Assembly (NCBI GenBank): GCA_963824215.1
Contig: CAWGOE010000001.1
Span: 124,001-188,000 of the forward strand
Source: VRUE01 sp963824215
GTDB taxonomy: Bacteria > Actinomycetota > Thermoleophilia > Solirubrobacterales > 70-9
DNA: 64,000 nt
Reading direction: 5' to 3'
The notes under the pieces were generated by a model, which worked only from the letters and a program-made list of their open reading frames with translations, was not told where the DNA came from and ran no database searches. A program made the translations under genes and the position numbers. Shown here piece by piece: positions 16,946 to 24,640 of this stretch. Position 1 is the first letter of the stretch; the number at the start of each line of letters is the position of its first letter.

Positions 16946-17104
16946 CTAGATCTCTTCTCCTTGTCCCGTGAGCCCCTCTGCCGGCCGCTTCCCTTGCGGC
17001 CCTCCCGAAGCTCGTTATGTGGTCCCTGTTGGTGATGTGAGGAACACGGACATCCGTGTTTTCAATCACGCCGCAATTAAGACACACGGGTGTCTGGATG
17101 TCAA
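16946..17104 (-). promoter_or_regulatory. Promoter and structured leader of the collagen/NHL operon
   Basis: On the minus strand TTGACA (17099-17104) and TTAATT (17075-17080) are 18 nt apart. The leader contains a perfect 8-2-8 inverted repeat, AACACGGA-TG-TCCGTGTT (17043-17060). A 6-bp hairpin follows, GGCCGC/GCGGCC with loop AAGGGAA (16983-17001), then GGGGCTCACGGGACAAGGAG before the ATG. Most of these blocks recur in the same order upstream of the second NHL gene (24346-24501). Confidence 0.65.
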
Positions 17105-17152
17105 GGACGCGATGCGGCTAGACGTTCGTCGCACGTCCCGTGGCGAGACGTG

Positions 17153-17158
17153 TAATCT
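17153..17158 (+). promoter_or_regulatory. Putative -10 hexamer (TAATCT), leaderless start
   Basis: TAATCT is 7 nt (GGCGGGC) from the antitoxin ATG at 17166, with no Shine-Dalgarno sequence between. Confidence 0.5.
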
Positions 17159-17165
17159 GGCGGGC

Positions 17166-17426
17166 ATGGCTACACCCGCCAAGCGCATCAACCTGACGCT
17201 TGACGACGAGCACGCGCACAAGCTGGCGATGCTCGCCGAGCGCAGTCATGTTCAAGAGGGGACGTTGGCGCGCTCGCTGCTCTCAACCGCGCTGGACGAT
17301 GCAGATCCGAATGCCGCGCGGATCACCGAGATTTTGAATGCCATTCCCGGCGCCTGGGAGCGCACGCAGGAAGGCATGGGGCAGGCCGGCCGCGGCGAAG
17401 GCAAGCCGCTCGACGATCTGATCTGA
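17166..17426 (+). CDS. Antitoxin of a RelBE/ParDE-type pair
   Basis: The 86-residue product opens MATPAKRINLTLDDEHAHKL, a ribbon-helix-helix-like N-terminus, followed by helices (LAERSHVQEGTLARSLLSTAL) and a variable tail. It is immediately followed, 2 nt after its stop, by a RelE/ParE-like toxin, which is the main reason for calling it an antitoxin. Such antitoxins bind the toxin and repress their own operon. The promoter lies divergent to that of the collagen-like operon. Confidence 0.78.
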   Translation: MATPAKRINLTLDDEHAHKLAMLAERSHVQEGTLARSLLSTALDDADPNAARITEILNAIPGAWERTQEGMGQAGRGEGKPLDDLI

Positions 17427-17428
17427 GC

Positions 17429-17725
17429 TTGGCCAGGCTCATCGTCACCCCGCGGGCCGAGCGGGACGTCGAGGCGGCAATCAACGATCTCAACCTCCCT
17501 GCCGACACCTGGGCGCGGATCGGGCGCTCGGTGCGACTGCTCGAGGACTTTCCGTTGGCCGGGCGAGCGCTGGGTGGAGACTGGTCAGGGGCGCGGTTCC
17601 TGCTCGGACCATGGTCCTGGATGGTCCTGCTCTACATCTACGACGAGCCTTCAGGGCAGGTCTTCCTGGTGTCCGCCCACGACGCCCGCTCAGCAACCTC
17701 ACCGACAGCGACGCGCCGGCGTTAG
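17429..17725 (+). CDS. RelE/ParE-family toxin
   Basis: The 98-residue product (TTG start) reads LIVTPRAERDVEAAINDLNL, then a central helix and the strand-rich end (GARFLLGPWSWMVLLYIYDE, VFLVSAHDARSA), a compact ParE/RelE fold. Family toxins act on ribosome-bound mRNA or on gyrase; which applies here cannot be told. Its stop codon overlaps that of the convergent 971-residue gene by two bases. Confidence 0.78.
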   Translation: MARLIVTPRAERDVEAAINDLNLPADTWARIGRSVRLLEDFPLAGRALGGDWSGARFLLGPWSWMVLLYIYDEPSGQVFLVSAHDARSATSPTATRRR

Positions 17726-20637
17726 CCGGCGCGCTTTGTTGCCTTCCGCTTCTCGCCGCAATCGGCCTTCATCACTGGGCTGGCGGTGAACCGCCTGCCG
17801 TTGTGGGCGCTGAATTGGGCGTTTGCCCTGGAGGGTGCGGCGCAGAGGCTGCGGCTGTTGACGATCAGACCCTTTTTGCCACCCTGCATTTTCAGCTCGA
17901 CCTTGGAGATCGGGGCATCGGGGGCAGATTTAACGGTGGCCCTGATGCCGCCTCTGATCGAGTCGATCCCGGTTGCCACCTCCACGTCCACGAGCCCGTG
18001 CAGGTCGAAGACCATGTCGGGCAATTTGTTGTTGGAGGAGCGCAGCCAGACCGGACCCTCGAGCGGCTCGTCGAGCAGCGGGGTCCAGGCCTTGATGTAG
18101 CCGTACTGGGCTGCTTTGGGACACCTGTCCGCGGCGAACTGGACCCTGGTGCAGATCGTCCTGATGTGAGCCTGGTCGAGGAAGGCGGACCTGGGCAGGC
18201 GCACGACGAGGCCCTCGAGGTTGGCGTCACCCCGGCGTGGCCTGTAGAGGGCTTTCAAAGCGGGGTGCCCGCCGCGTTTGGCGCCGCCTTTGAGGTTCAG
18301 CTTCAGACGCGGTTTGAACCCGAGGTTGAGGCAGTTGGCGGCCTGGTAGCGGGTCGAGAGGTCCACCGGGACGTCATCTAGCGAGTTGAAGACGTCCAGG
18401 TATGAGCCAAAGAGAGTTGCTTTGGCGCTCGATTCATCGCAGCTCGTCGGGTTGAGCGTGAAGTTGGGCCGGTCGACGTAGACCCTGAGGTCCCTGAGCT
18501 TCAGGACGATCCCTTTGAGGATGTGCGGGATCGGGTCAGATGCCGCTCCGTCGACTTCCACTTCCGCCGTTTTCGGGTTGAGGTCGAGGCCGAGCCTGAC
18601 GGCTACCGTGCCGGCGTCGAAGGGGCCCGCCACTGCAGGCGTTATCGAGAGCACGCTGAGCGGGGCGCCTTTGTAGGGGCCGCCGAGGTAGATCTTGCCC
18701 GGGACGTAGGTCAGCGCTCCACCCACCCCGGCGCCGGCCAGGGTGCGGCCGATCTCGGAGTTGGCTGGGCACGAGGGGCTCGCCTGCTCCTGGCGTCCGG
18801 TCTTCGACTTGGCCAGAGCTATTGCCGCGTCCGAGCATTTGTCAACGCCGGCGAGAGAGCCAAGCTCGCCCGGCGGGAGGATCGAGGAGAACTTGGTCAT
18901 GTCCTGTTCTCCGTCGCCCCTGATCAGGCGCATGTTGAAAGGGCTGAAGCTGCCCGCGTTGTTGTTGAGCGCCCCCGCTTCGAAGCCGGGCTTGAAGGGC
19001 GGCACGCCTCCGGGGGGGCAGAGGCCCCCGCCGATGCCCTCGGTGATCTCGAAGCTCGAGGTCGTCGTCACCGGTTCGCTCGGGTTCGCCCAAGGAGTGA
19101 ACACGGCCTCCGTCGTATATTTGCCGCAGGCCGAGGGGCTGACCAGGGGCGCCCTCTGACCCTCCCTGAAGTGGAAGTTGAAGTGGCTGAAGGGGAGCTG
19201 GGGGATGTCTTCGAGAGTCGCGACCAGCTGCCCCGTCTGCGGATCGGACTCCACCTTCAGCGGCAGCTTTATGTTGACGCCCAGGTTGTCGTTCTTCAGC
19301 ACCAGGTAGAGGGCGATCAGCGAGTCGAAGGGATTCTCAGCGCCCGGCGCGCTCGTCGCCGGGTCGTCCTGCTGGGCGAGGTAGACGGAGCCCGCGACGG
19401 GCTCGTCGACGATCGGCGTCTCCAAGTGCAGGGTGCCGACCTTCGAGGAGTTGGGGCAGCCGTCCCCCGGCTTGGAGCCGAGCGTCTCGCGGTCGAGGTC
19501 CGCCGGCGTGCAGACACCCAGACCTTCCCCGATAGAGGGATTGATCGTCATGCCCGCGGGCAAGGTGACCACGGCTTTCTTCGCCTGCGATTCGGCGCGA
19601 CCGGTCGAGCTGGTCAGCCCTTCGTCATGGAAATCGACGTTGAAGTCCATGCCCGTCCCTGTCTCCGCGGAGTCGGTTGTTGCCTGCGACTCGATCGTCG
19701 GGAAGAAGCCCAACTTGCCGCAGCCGGTGAAGCCTTCGGGGTTGGGCGGTGTTGCCAGGTCGTGGGTCAGGATGCTGCCCCCAACCCATGTTCCCGGGCT
19801 CTCCCAGGACTCCGACTCATAGGCGACCGTTGCCGGTCCAGTGCAGCTGCCGGGCAAGGTGGCAAACGGCCTGGGTGGCGCGCTCGACGGACAGATGCTG
19901 GATGCTCCCGGTAGAAGCACGAAATCCAGCGTCCCTTCGTTCAGCGCAACGCCGCCGATGGGTTGAACGTTTTCGAGCAGACACCGGCCGCGAAATTGAT
20001 CGTGGGCGGAATCGGCCGGGTTTCCCCAGGTCTGAACCGCTCCGGCGAAGATCGGGATCGTCTGCGGAAAGTTGATCGCTTTCGCGACAAGATTGTGGTC
20101 GCCATCCTCCTTCACGCCGAACTCCACTGTCACCAAGACGTTGAGCAGGTTGAACCCGAGCTCCACGGGCACGCCCGGAGGTGGCTCGAGGTTGAAAAGA
20201 GGAAACCCGTTATAGACGCCTGCTGCATCCTTGGGCCCGATGAACGCCGCCCATGCGATCCCGACCGCGCTGTTCAACGGACATTTGGGTATAGGGCCAG
20301 CGTCGGGAACCACGTCAAATGCCAGGAAGTCTGCGGTAGAGCACTTTGGTACTGCGGTTGCATCACCGATTAGGCCCGGCGGCAGCTCCGTGCTCAGGTT
20401 TTTGATCTGACCATCGAGGACCCAGTCGAAGGGACCGAGTTCGGTGTTGTTCACCTCAAAGGAGGCAGTCGCCGCAAATGGATGCGAGCCCGCCAGCGTG
20501 GCGGGGGAACCATCCTGGTTGGTGAACGTGACGTCAAAGTTGTGGAGGCCGTAGGCGGCGTTCGCCTGGCCGGCGCCAAGCGCGCCGATGAGCAGCGCCG
20601 CAGATACCGCGAGAACGCCCGTCAATCGCTTGCTCAT
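17722..20637 (-). CDS. Large secreted protein with four internal repeats (cassette 2, downstream gene)
   Basis: The 971-residue product is a paralogue of the gene at 9641-12478. It has a signal peptide (LAVSAALLIGALGAGQANA, cleavage near residue 28) and the same four units at matching places (LPPGLIGDATAVPKCS, LPAGMTINPSIGEGLGVCT, LPPGELGSLAGVDKCS, LPRSAFLDQAHIRTICT). The phrases LEPPPGVPVELGFNLLNV and MQGGKKGLIVNSRSLC are nearly the same in both. It ends in a short basic tail (CGEKRKATKRAG). The ATG overlaps the stop of the upstream PD40 frame (ATGA), the same coupling as in cassette 1. Function unknown. Confidence 0.88.
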   Translation of the reverse strand: MSKRLTGVLAVSAALLIGALGAGQANAAYGLHNFDVTFTNQDGSPATLAGSHPFAATASFEVNNTELGPFDWVLDGQIKNLSTELPPGLIGDATAVPKCSTADFLAFDVVPDAGPIPKCPLNSAVGIAWAAFIGPKDAAGVYNGFPLFNLEPPPGVPVELGFNLLNVLVTVEFGVKEDGDHNLVAKAINFPQTIPIFAGAVQTWGNPADSAHDQFRGRCLLENVQPIGGVALNEGTLDFVLLPGASSICPSSAPPRPFATLPGSCTGPATVAYESESWESPGTWVGGSILTHDLATPPNPEGFTGCGKLGFFPTIESQATTDSAETGTGMDFNVDFHDEGLTSSTGRAESQAKKAVVTLPAGMTINPSIGEGLGVCTPADLDRETLGSKPGDGCPNSSKVGTLHLETPIVDEPVAGSVYLAQQDDPATSAPGAENPFDSLIALYLVLKNDNLGVNIKLPLKVESDPQTGQLVATLEDIPQLPFSHFNFHFREGQRAPLVSPSACGKYTTEAVFTPWANPSEPVTTTSSFEITEGIGGGLCPPGGVPPFKPGFEAGALNNNAGSFSPFNMRLIRGDGEQDMTKFSSILPPGELGSLAGVDKCSDAAIALAKSKTGRQEQASPSCPANSEIGRTLAGAGVGGALTYVPGKIYLGGPYKGAPLSVLSITPAVAGPFDAGTVAVRLGLDLNPKTAEVEVDGAASDPIPHILKGIVLKLRDLRVYVDRPNFTLNPTSCDESSAKATLFGSYLDVFNSLDDVPVDLSTRYQAANCLNLGFKPRLKLNLKGGAKRGGHPALKALYRPRRGDANLEGLVVRLPRSAFLDQAHIRTICTRVQFAADRCPKAAQYGYIKAWTPLLDEPLEGPVWLRSSNNKLPDMVFDLHGLVDVEVATGIDSIRGGIRATVKSAPDAPISKVELKMQGGKKGLIVNSRSLCAAPSRANAQFSAHNGRRFTASPVMKADCGEKRKATKRAG

Positions 20638-22616
20638 CGGGCCGCCCCCCGGTTGATGTTCCTACAGCGCTTGAGGCGCTTGCGCTGATTCTTGCTTGGC
20701 TTGCCAGCGCCGCGAGTTCGGGGCTTGCACTGGCGCCGTGCCCGTTTGCGAAGCGACGGACTCCCCGCGCCGCGGAAGCCGGCGCTGGCGGGGGTCGCGT
20801 CGTTTGGCCCCGGCGGCACGCTCTGGCAGGCGTCGCCAAGGCACGGCGTCGGCGGAGGGGGAGGCAGCGGATGACCGCCGCCCTCGCGCGCGTCGTAGAT
20901 ATCGACCAAGCCGGCGTCGCGCGGGTCGAGGCTGCTTTGGGTCGAGAAGAAGACGTCGCGACCATCCGCGCTGGCATCGACGAACTCCGAGCTCACGGGA
21001 CTCTTTCCGGTGGAGATCAAGCTGAGGCATCCGTCCGGCGTTTTGCAACTGCCCGAGCCCTGCTTCTCCCACTGGTAGACGTCCTGAGCGCCATTGGTGT
21101 CCTGGGGGAGCAGGGCGTCGAAGGCGTTGAAGTAGAGGCGGTTGCCGTCCTCCGAGAGGGCGCGGGGGAAGTAGGTCTCACGTTCTGCCGTGGTGAGCCA
21201 GGCCGCCGTCCAGCGACGCTGGGGCTCGCCGTTGTTGTTCGCTGGTGAGTCCACGGTTCGGAATGGCTCATTGAGCGGCTGGCCGTCCGGTCGCGCGCCG
21301 CTCGGCCTGCAGGACACGCAAGCCAGGTCCTCTTCGTCCGCGTCGTACACGAATACCTCCAGATTCGGTTCGCCGTTCTTGACGTCGGTGTTGTCGTAGC
21401 CGGTCAGGCTCACGACCGACTGGAAAGCAAGGGTGCCGCCGTCGGCGCTGACCCGACTGGCGTGCTCGATCGGGCGAGGGTCGATAACACTGAAGCCGGA
21501 AACTTGATCGATGCTTTGACCATTGCCAATATCGATCGGTGACAGACTTGCAACGAACGTCTTGGACCCATCGTGATCGAGATACAGGTTCCGCTCGCCC
21601 GAAACGGCGCCGGACGCCAGAGCTTCGCTTGAGACGAAGTAGACGCGCGATGCGTCGTCGCTGGCCCCCACCACTCCGGAGGCGCCCCCGGCAATCAAAC
21701 TCGAAGTTTCCGTTGCCAGATCGAACTTGTAGAGGTCTTCGCCGATCGCGAAGATTGCCTTCGAACCATCGGTGCTGGCGGTCCAGTATCTCGCCGCTGC
21801 GGTGGAGATAGATTCGGAAACGGGCACCGTCGTCTCACCATTGACGCGAACGTAGATTTTGCCTGGACCGGCGCTGCCCGCCCCGGCTGCTGGCGCCGAG
21901 GTCCAGTAGATCCGCGAACCATCGTCAGACACTGCGTTCTCCACCGTCGAGCGCCGGCCAGAGGAGTTGGTAACCACCGTGCCGACGTATGAGTTCCGGG
22001 TGTTTGCCGCACCTTCCGGCAGAATGCTGACGAGATTTAGCTCTCCACCGGAGAAGTCATAGACCTGCTTTCGCGAGGTGACTGCGGCGTCGGGCGTCAA
22101 TGCGGCTCGTGCGTTGAACACAGCGTGGGCCCCATCCTCCGAATGGCCGCCCACTTCCATGTCGTAGCCGAGATCCGAGTTAGGCGTCGAGGTTTCGGTC
22201 GTGGTCAGCGCTTCATAGCTGTCGTCGTCGTTGTGTCGCCTATACAGGTTCACCCTGCCTTCCACGGCCTCCTCGGTAAGCGGCGGCAGAGCGTCGTCGG
22301 TGACGAAGGCCGAGGAAAGATCGGCGGTGAAGGCTTTGAACTGAACCTCTAGATCCCAAGTCGGGGAAACCGGCTGAAGCTTGAAGAGGTAGCCGCGATG
22401 AAACGGTGTGATTCCGTGGGACGCCCAGCCAGTCGGGCCGCGGCTCGCGATGTACTGGTTCGAGTAGAGGCTGCCGATCGCGTCGCCGAAGGCTTTATAG
22501 GACGAATAGGTGAACTTGTCCCCGTCGAGGGCGGCCTGGTTCGCCGCCGTGCGAAAGCCGTTGATGTTGGCCAGCGTCTTGATGTCTCCGTTGTTCTTGT
22601 CCAGCGGCGTGACCAT
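20634..22616 (-). CDS. C-terminal PD40 part of frameshifted secreted propeller protein (cassette 2)
   Basis: This frame holds the second propeller (SDDGSRIYWTSAPA, SADGGTLAFQSVV, SEDGNRLYFNAFDALLP). A basic Cys-containing tail follows (RKRARRQCKPRTRG). It aligns with the C-terminal half of the cassette-1 NHL protein. The first ATG (22616, MVTPLDKNNG) is internal: the same frame continues upstream through CRAYEMVTP and FTTYPPPAQETSC, which matches the intact paralogue. The frame is cut off from its signal peptide by a one-base frameshift near 22717, so unless that is an error or is bypassed this half cannot be exported. Confidence 0.75.
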   Translation of the reverse strand: MVTPLDKNNGDIKTLANINGFRTAANQAALDGDKFTYSSYKAFGDAIGSLYSNQYIASRGPTGWASHGITPFHRGYLFKLQPVSPTWDLEVQFKAFTADLSSAFVTDDALPPLTEEAVEGRVNLYRRHNDDDSYEALTTTETSTPNSDLGYDMEVGGHSEDGAHAVFNARAALTPDAAVTSRKQVYDFSGGELNLVSILPEGAANTRNSYVGTVVTNSSGRRSTVENAVSDDGSRIYWTSAPAAGAGSAGPGKIYVRVNGETTVPVSESISTAAARYWTASTDGSKAIFAIGEDLYKFDLATETSSLIAGGASGVVGASDDASRVYFVSSEALASGAVSGERNLYLDHDGSKTFVASLSPIDIGNGQSIDQVSGFSVIDPRPIEHASRVSADGGTLAFQSVVSLTGYDNTDVKNGEPNLEVFVYDADEEDLACVSCRPSGARPDGQPLNEPFRTVDSPANNNGEPQRRWTAAWLTTAERETYFPRALSEDGNRLYFNAFDALLPQDTNGAQDVYQWEKQGSGSCKTPDGCLSLISTGKSPVSSEFVDASADGRDVFFSTQSSLDPRDAGLVDIYDAREGGGHPLPPPPPTPCLGDACQSVPPGPNDATPASAGFRGAGSPSLRKRARRQCKPRTRGAGKPSKNQRKRLKRCRNINRGAAR

Positions 22617-22656
22617 CTCGTAGGCGCGGCAATCGGGCAGGTTCGCGGAAGCCCCG

Positions 22657-24345
22657 CTACGGAAAGCCTGGTTTGGGCAGCTCGTTTCCTGCGCAGGCGG
22701 TGGATAGGTGGTGAAGGCGAGAATCGGGACCTTCGTTGACGGCCGCCGAATTGGTGACCACGATGCGCCAGTGATAGGTCGTGCCGGGCGCCAGGCCGCC
22801 CAGGGTCCGGCTGACGACGTGAACGGTGTCGTCGGAGCCGACGGCGACCTCGGGGGTGCTCTGTCCGTAGGTCGCGTCGGGGCCCCACTCGACCCGGTAG
22901 GTGGTTGGGTTGCCCTCGGGGTTGATCGTGGCTTTGAGCGTCGCTTCGGTGCGAATCACGTCGTCGGTCCAAACGTCGGCCAGGACGGGTCCAGCTGTCT
23001 GCGCGGTTTCGTCTTCACCGTTAACTAGACCGTTCTCGTTTTTGGCGACGAGGCGATAGTGGTAGGCAGTCGCGATGGAAAGGTCGGTGATGTCAGCGTG
23101 GACGGGAACCGGGCTGGTGCCCGACCCGATCGTTCCCAGTGCCTCGGCGCAGGGGGCTATCTGCCCGTAGCTCACCGTCAGCCCGTATTCGAACTTGCAC
23201 TCTTCGAGCGCCGCGCCGCCAGGGTTGACGGTGCCGTTCAAAGTGACGCTTTCTTTGTCGAGGTTGGAGGCTGCCGCGGTCGTCACCTCTGGCAGCGGGA
23301 CCGGAGGGCCGAAGACTTCGACTCGATCGGTGTTGGCGCGAGAGAGGTAGAGCTCTCCGGTGGAAGCGCGCACGGCGATGCCGAGAAAATCGCCGTTGCC
23401 GGGCGCCGCGTTCGCGACTGTGATCGCCGCGCCGGCGCCCGAGGCGTCGAACGCTTTGATCGTCGCGCCATTGACGATCGCATAGACGTACCCAGTCAGC
23501 GGGTCGACCGTCACGGTCCTGGTCGTGTCGGGTGAGACGACGTACTCGACTTCGCCAGTTCCGCTGCTGAGCTTCGAAAGGGGGCCGTTGTACTGAACAG
23601 CGAAAAGAGAGCCGGCGGTGGGCCCGGCGCCGGCGGCGAGGGCGCAGGGCTGGGTGACCGAGCTGAAAGTGGCCGTGTTATCGGCATCGACCGGCGGGTT
23701 CGCGCCCGGAACGAACTTGTGGATGCCGTTGTTGTAGTCGCCGACGTAAACGGCGCCCGAGGGATCGACCGCTACCCCACAAGCTTCGTTGAAGGGAGTC
23801 GCTCCCGCGGCGCTCAGCTGACCAAGGTATTTACCTTCGTCGGAGAAGACGTTGATCAGGTTGGGCGAGCTCTGGGTGACGTAGATGTTGCCGTCGGTAG
23901 CGGTGCTGGAGTTATCGACGGCGATCTGCGATTCGCTTGGAGAACCGAAACTGAGGCCGTTCTCGGGAGTCTGATCGCAATCGGCTGGGACGGTGGCGCA
24001 TTCGCCGTTGCCTATGCCGTCGATCACATTGGTGCCGAGGCCGGAGAAGTCAGCCGGCGTGCCATCGGGGTTGTAGCGGGAGATGGTCTGCGCGTTGGCG
24101 TCCATCACGAGGATCTCGCCCGTGGACTCGTCGACCGTGACGCTCTGTGGGAGCGAGAAGGTCGGCTGGGCGATGGGGCCGAAGAATTCCTTGAAGAGGT
24201 GCGTTTTGGTCGCGCTGGCCGGCGCGACCACGAATGCCATCGCCGTTACGAGCGCAACGAAAACCGAAGTTGGTCCCGCGAGTCGCCTGACCACGACCTG
24301 GCGCTGGTTCGATCCCGTGGTCGATGCCTTCGACGGGCTTCTCAC
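22657..24345 (-). CDS. N-terminal NHL/FnIII part of frameshifted secreted propeller protein (cassette 2)
   Basis: The GTG start at 24345 has an AGGAGGAGAG ribosome site. A signal peptide follows (VFVALVTAMAFVVAPASATK), then NHL-type repeats (LPQSVTVDESTGEILVMDAN, CGVAVDPSGAVYVGDYN, IAVRASTGELYLSRAN). Two FnIII-like modules are next (GTVNPGGAALEECKFEYGL, ATINPEGNPTTYRVEWG). In the intact paralogue the chain continues into the PD40 half. Here it shifts near 22717 (CGC CTT CAC) and ends after 17 out-of-frame residues. Removing one C restores GPDSRFTTYP. Listed as the 5' half of one broken gene spanning 20634-24345. Confidence 0.78.
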   Translation of the reverse strand: MRSPSKASTTGSNQRQVVVRRLAGPTSVFVALVTAMAFVVAPASATKTHLFKEFFGPIAQPTFSLPQSVTVDESTGEILVMDANAQTISRYNPDGTPADFSGLGTNVIDGIGNGECATVPADCDQTPENGLSFGSPSESQIAVDNSSTATDGNIYVTQSSPNLINVFSDEGKYLGQLSAAGATPFNEACGVAVDPSGAVYVGDYNNGIHKFVPGANPPVDADNTATFSSVTQPCALAAGAGPTAGSLFAVQYNGPLSKLSSGTGEVEYVVSPDTTRTVTVDPLTGYVYAIVNGATIKAFDASGAGAAITVANAAPGNGDFLGIAVRASTGELYLSRANTDRVEVFGPPVPLPEVTTAAASNLDKESVTLNGTVNPGGAALEECKFEYGLTVSYGQIAPCAEALGTIGSGTSPVPVHADITDLSIATAYHYRLVAKNENGLVNGEDETAQTAGPVLADVWTDDVIRTEATLKATINPEGNPTTYRVEWGPDATYGQSTPEVAVGSDDTVHVVSRTLGGLAPGTTYHWRIVVTNSAAVNEGPDSRLHHLSTACAGNELPKPGFP

Positions 24346-24501
24346 GTAGCTCTCCTCCTGTCCCTCGAGCCCTCAGCTAGCCGCTTCCCATAGCGGCCTC
24401 CTCGGCGGACTCGGTTGCTTTTCCCTGCAACGACCAGAGATAAAAACTGCCGTGTTTCCAGTCGCAGCGGCGATATTAAAGTATGCATGTGTTTATGTCA
24501 A
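24346..24501 (-). promoter_or_regulatory. Promoter and structured leader of the second surface cassette
   Basis: TTGACA (24496-24501) and TAATAT (24473-24478) are exactly 17 nt apart on the minus strand. The leader has GGAAACACGG and a hairpin GCCGC/GCGGC (24380-24397) whose loop contains TATGGGAA. GAGGGCTCGAGGGACAGGAG follows before the GTG. These blocks match, in order, the leader of the collagen-like operon at 16946-17104. Confidence 0.7.
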
Positions 24502-24593
24502 ATAGGCCGTAAACCCGCCTCTGATGCCATCTACGACACCACCCGGAGTGCCTCGCAGGGCAGGATCGGAGGCGCTACGCGACCATGGCAATA

Positions 24594-24607
24594 CCTGCAA
24601 AAGCAGG
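24594..24607 (-). terminator. Weak hairpin downstream of the RTX gene
   Basis: CCTGC-AAAA-GCAGG lies 34 nt beyond the stop of the minus-strand RTX gene. No long T-run follows on that strand, so termination here is only a possibility. Confidence 0.25.
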
Positions 24608-24640
24608 CATTTTCCGCCGACATCGAACTTTGTCGACTAC

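Noticed and set aside
22616..22616. ATG at 22616 as the true start of a PD40 gene
   Set aside because: Homology to the paralogue continues upstream in the same frame, with no ribosome site or signal peptide at this ATG.
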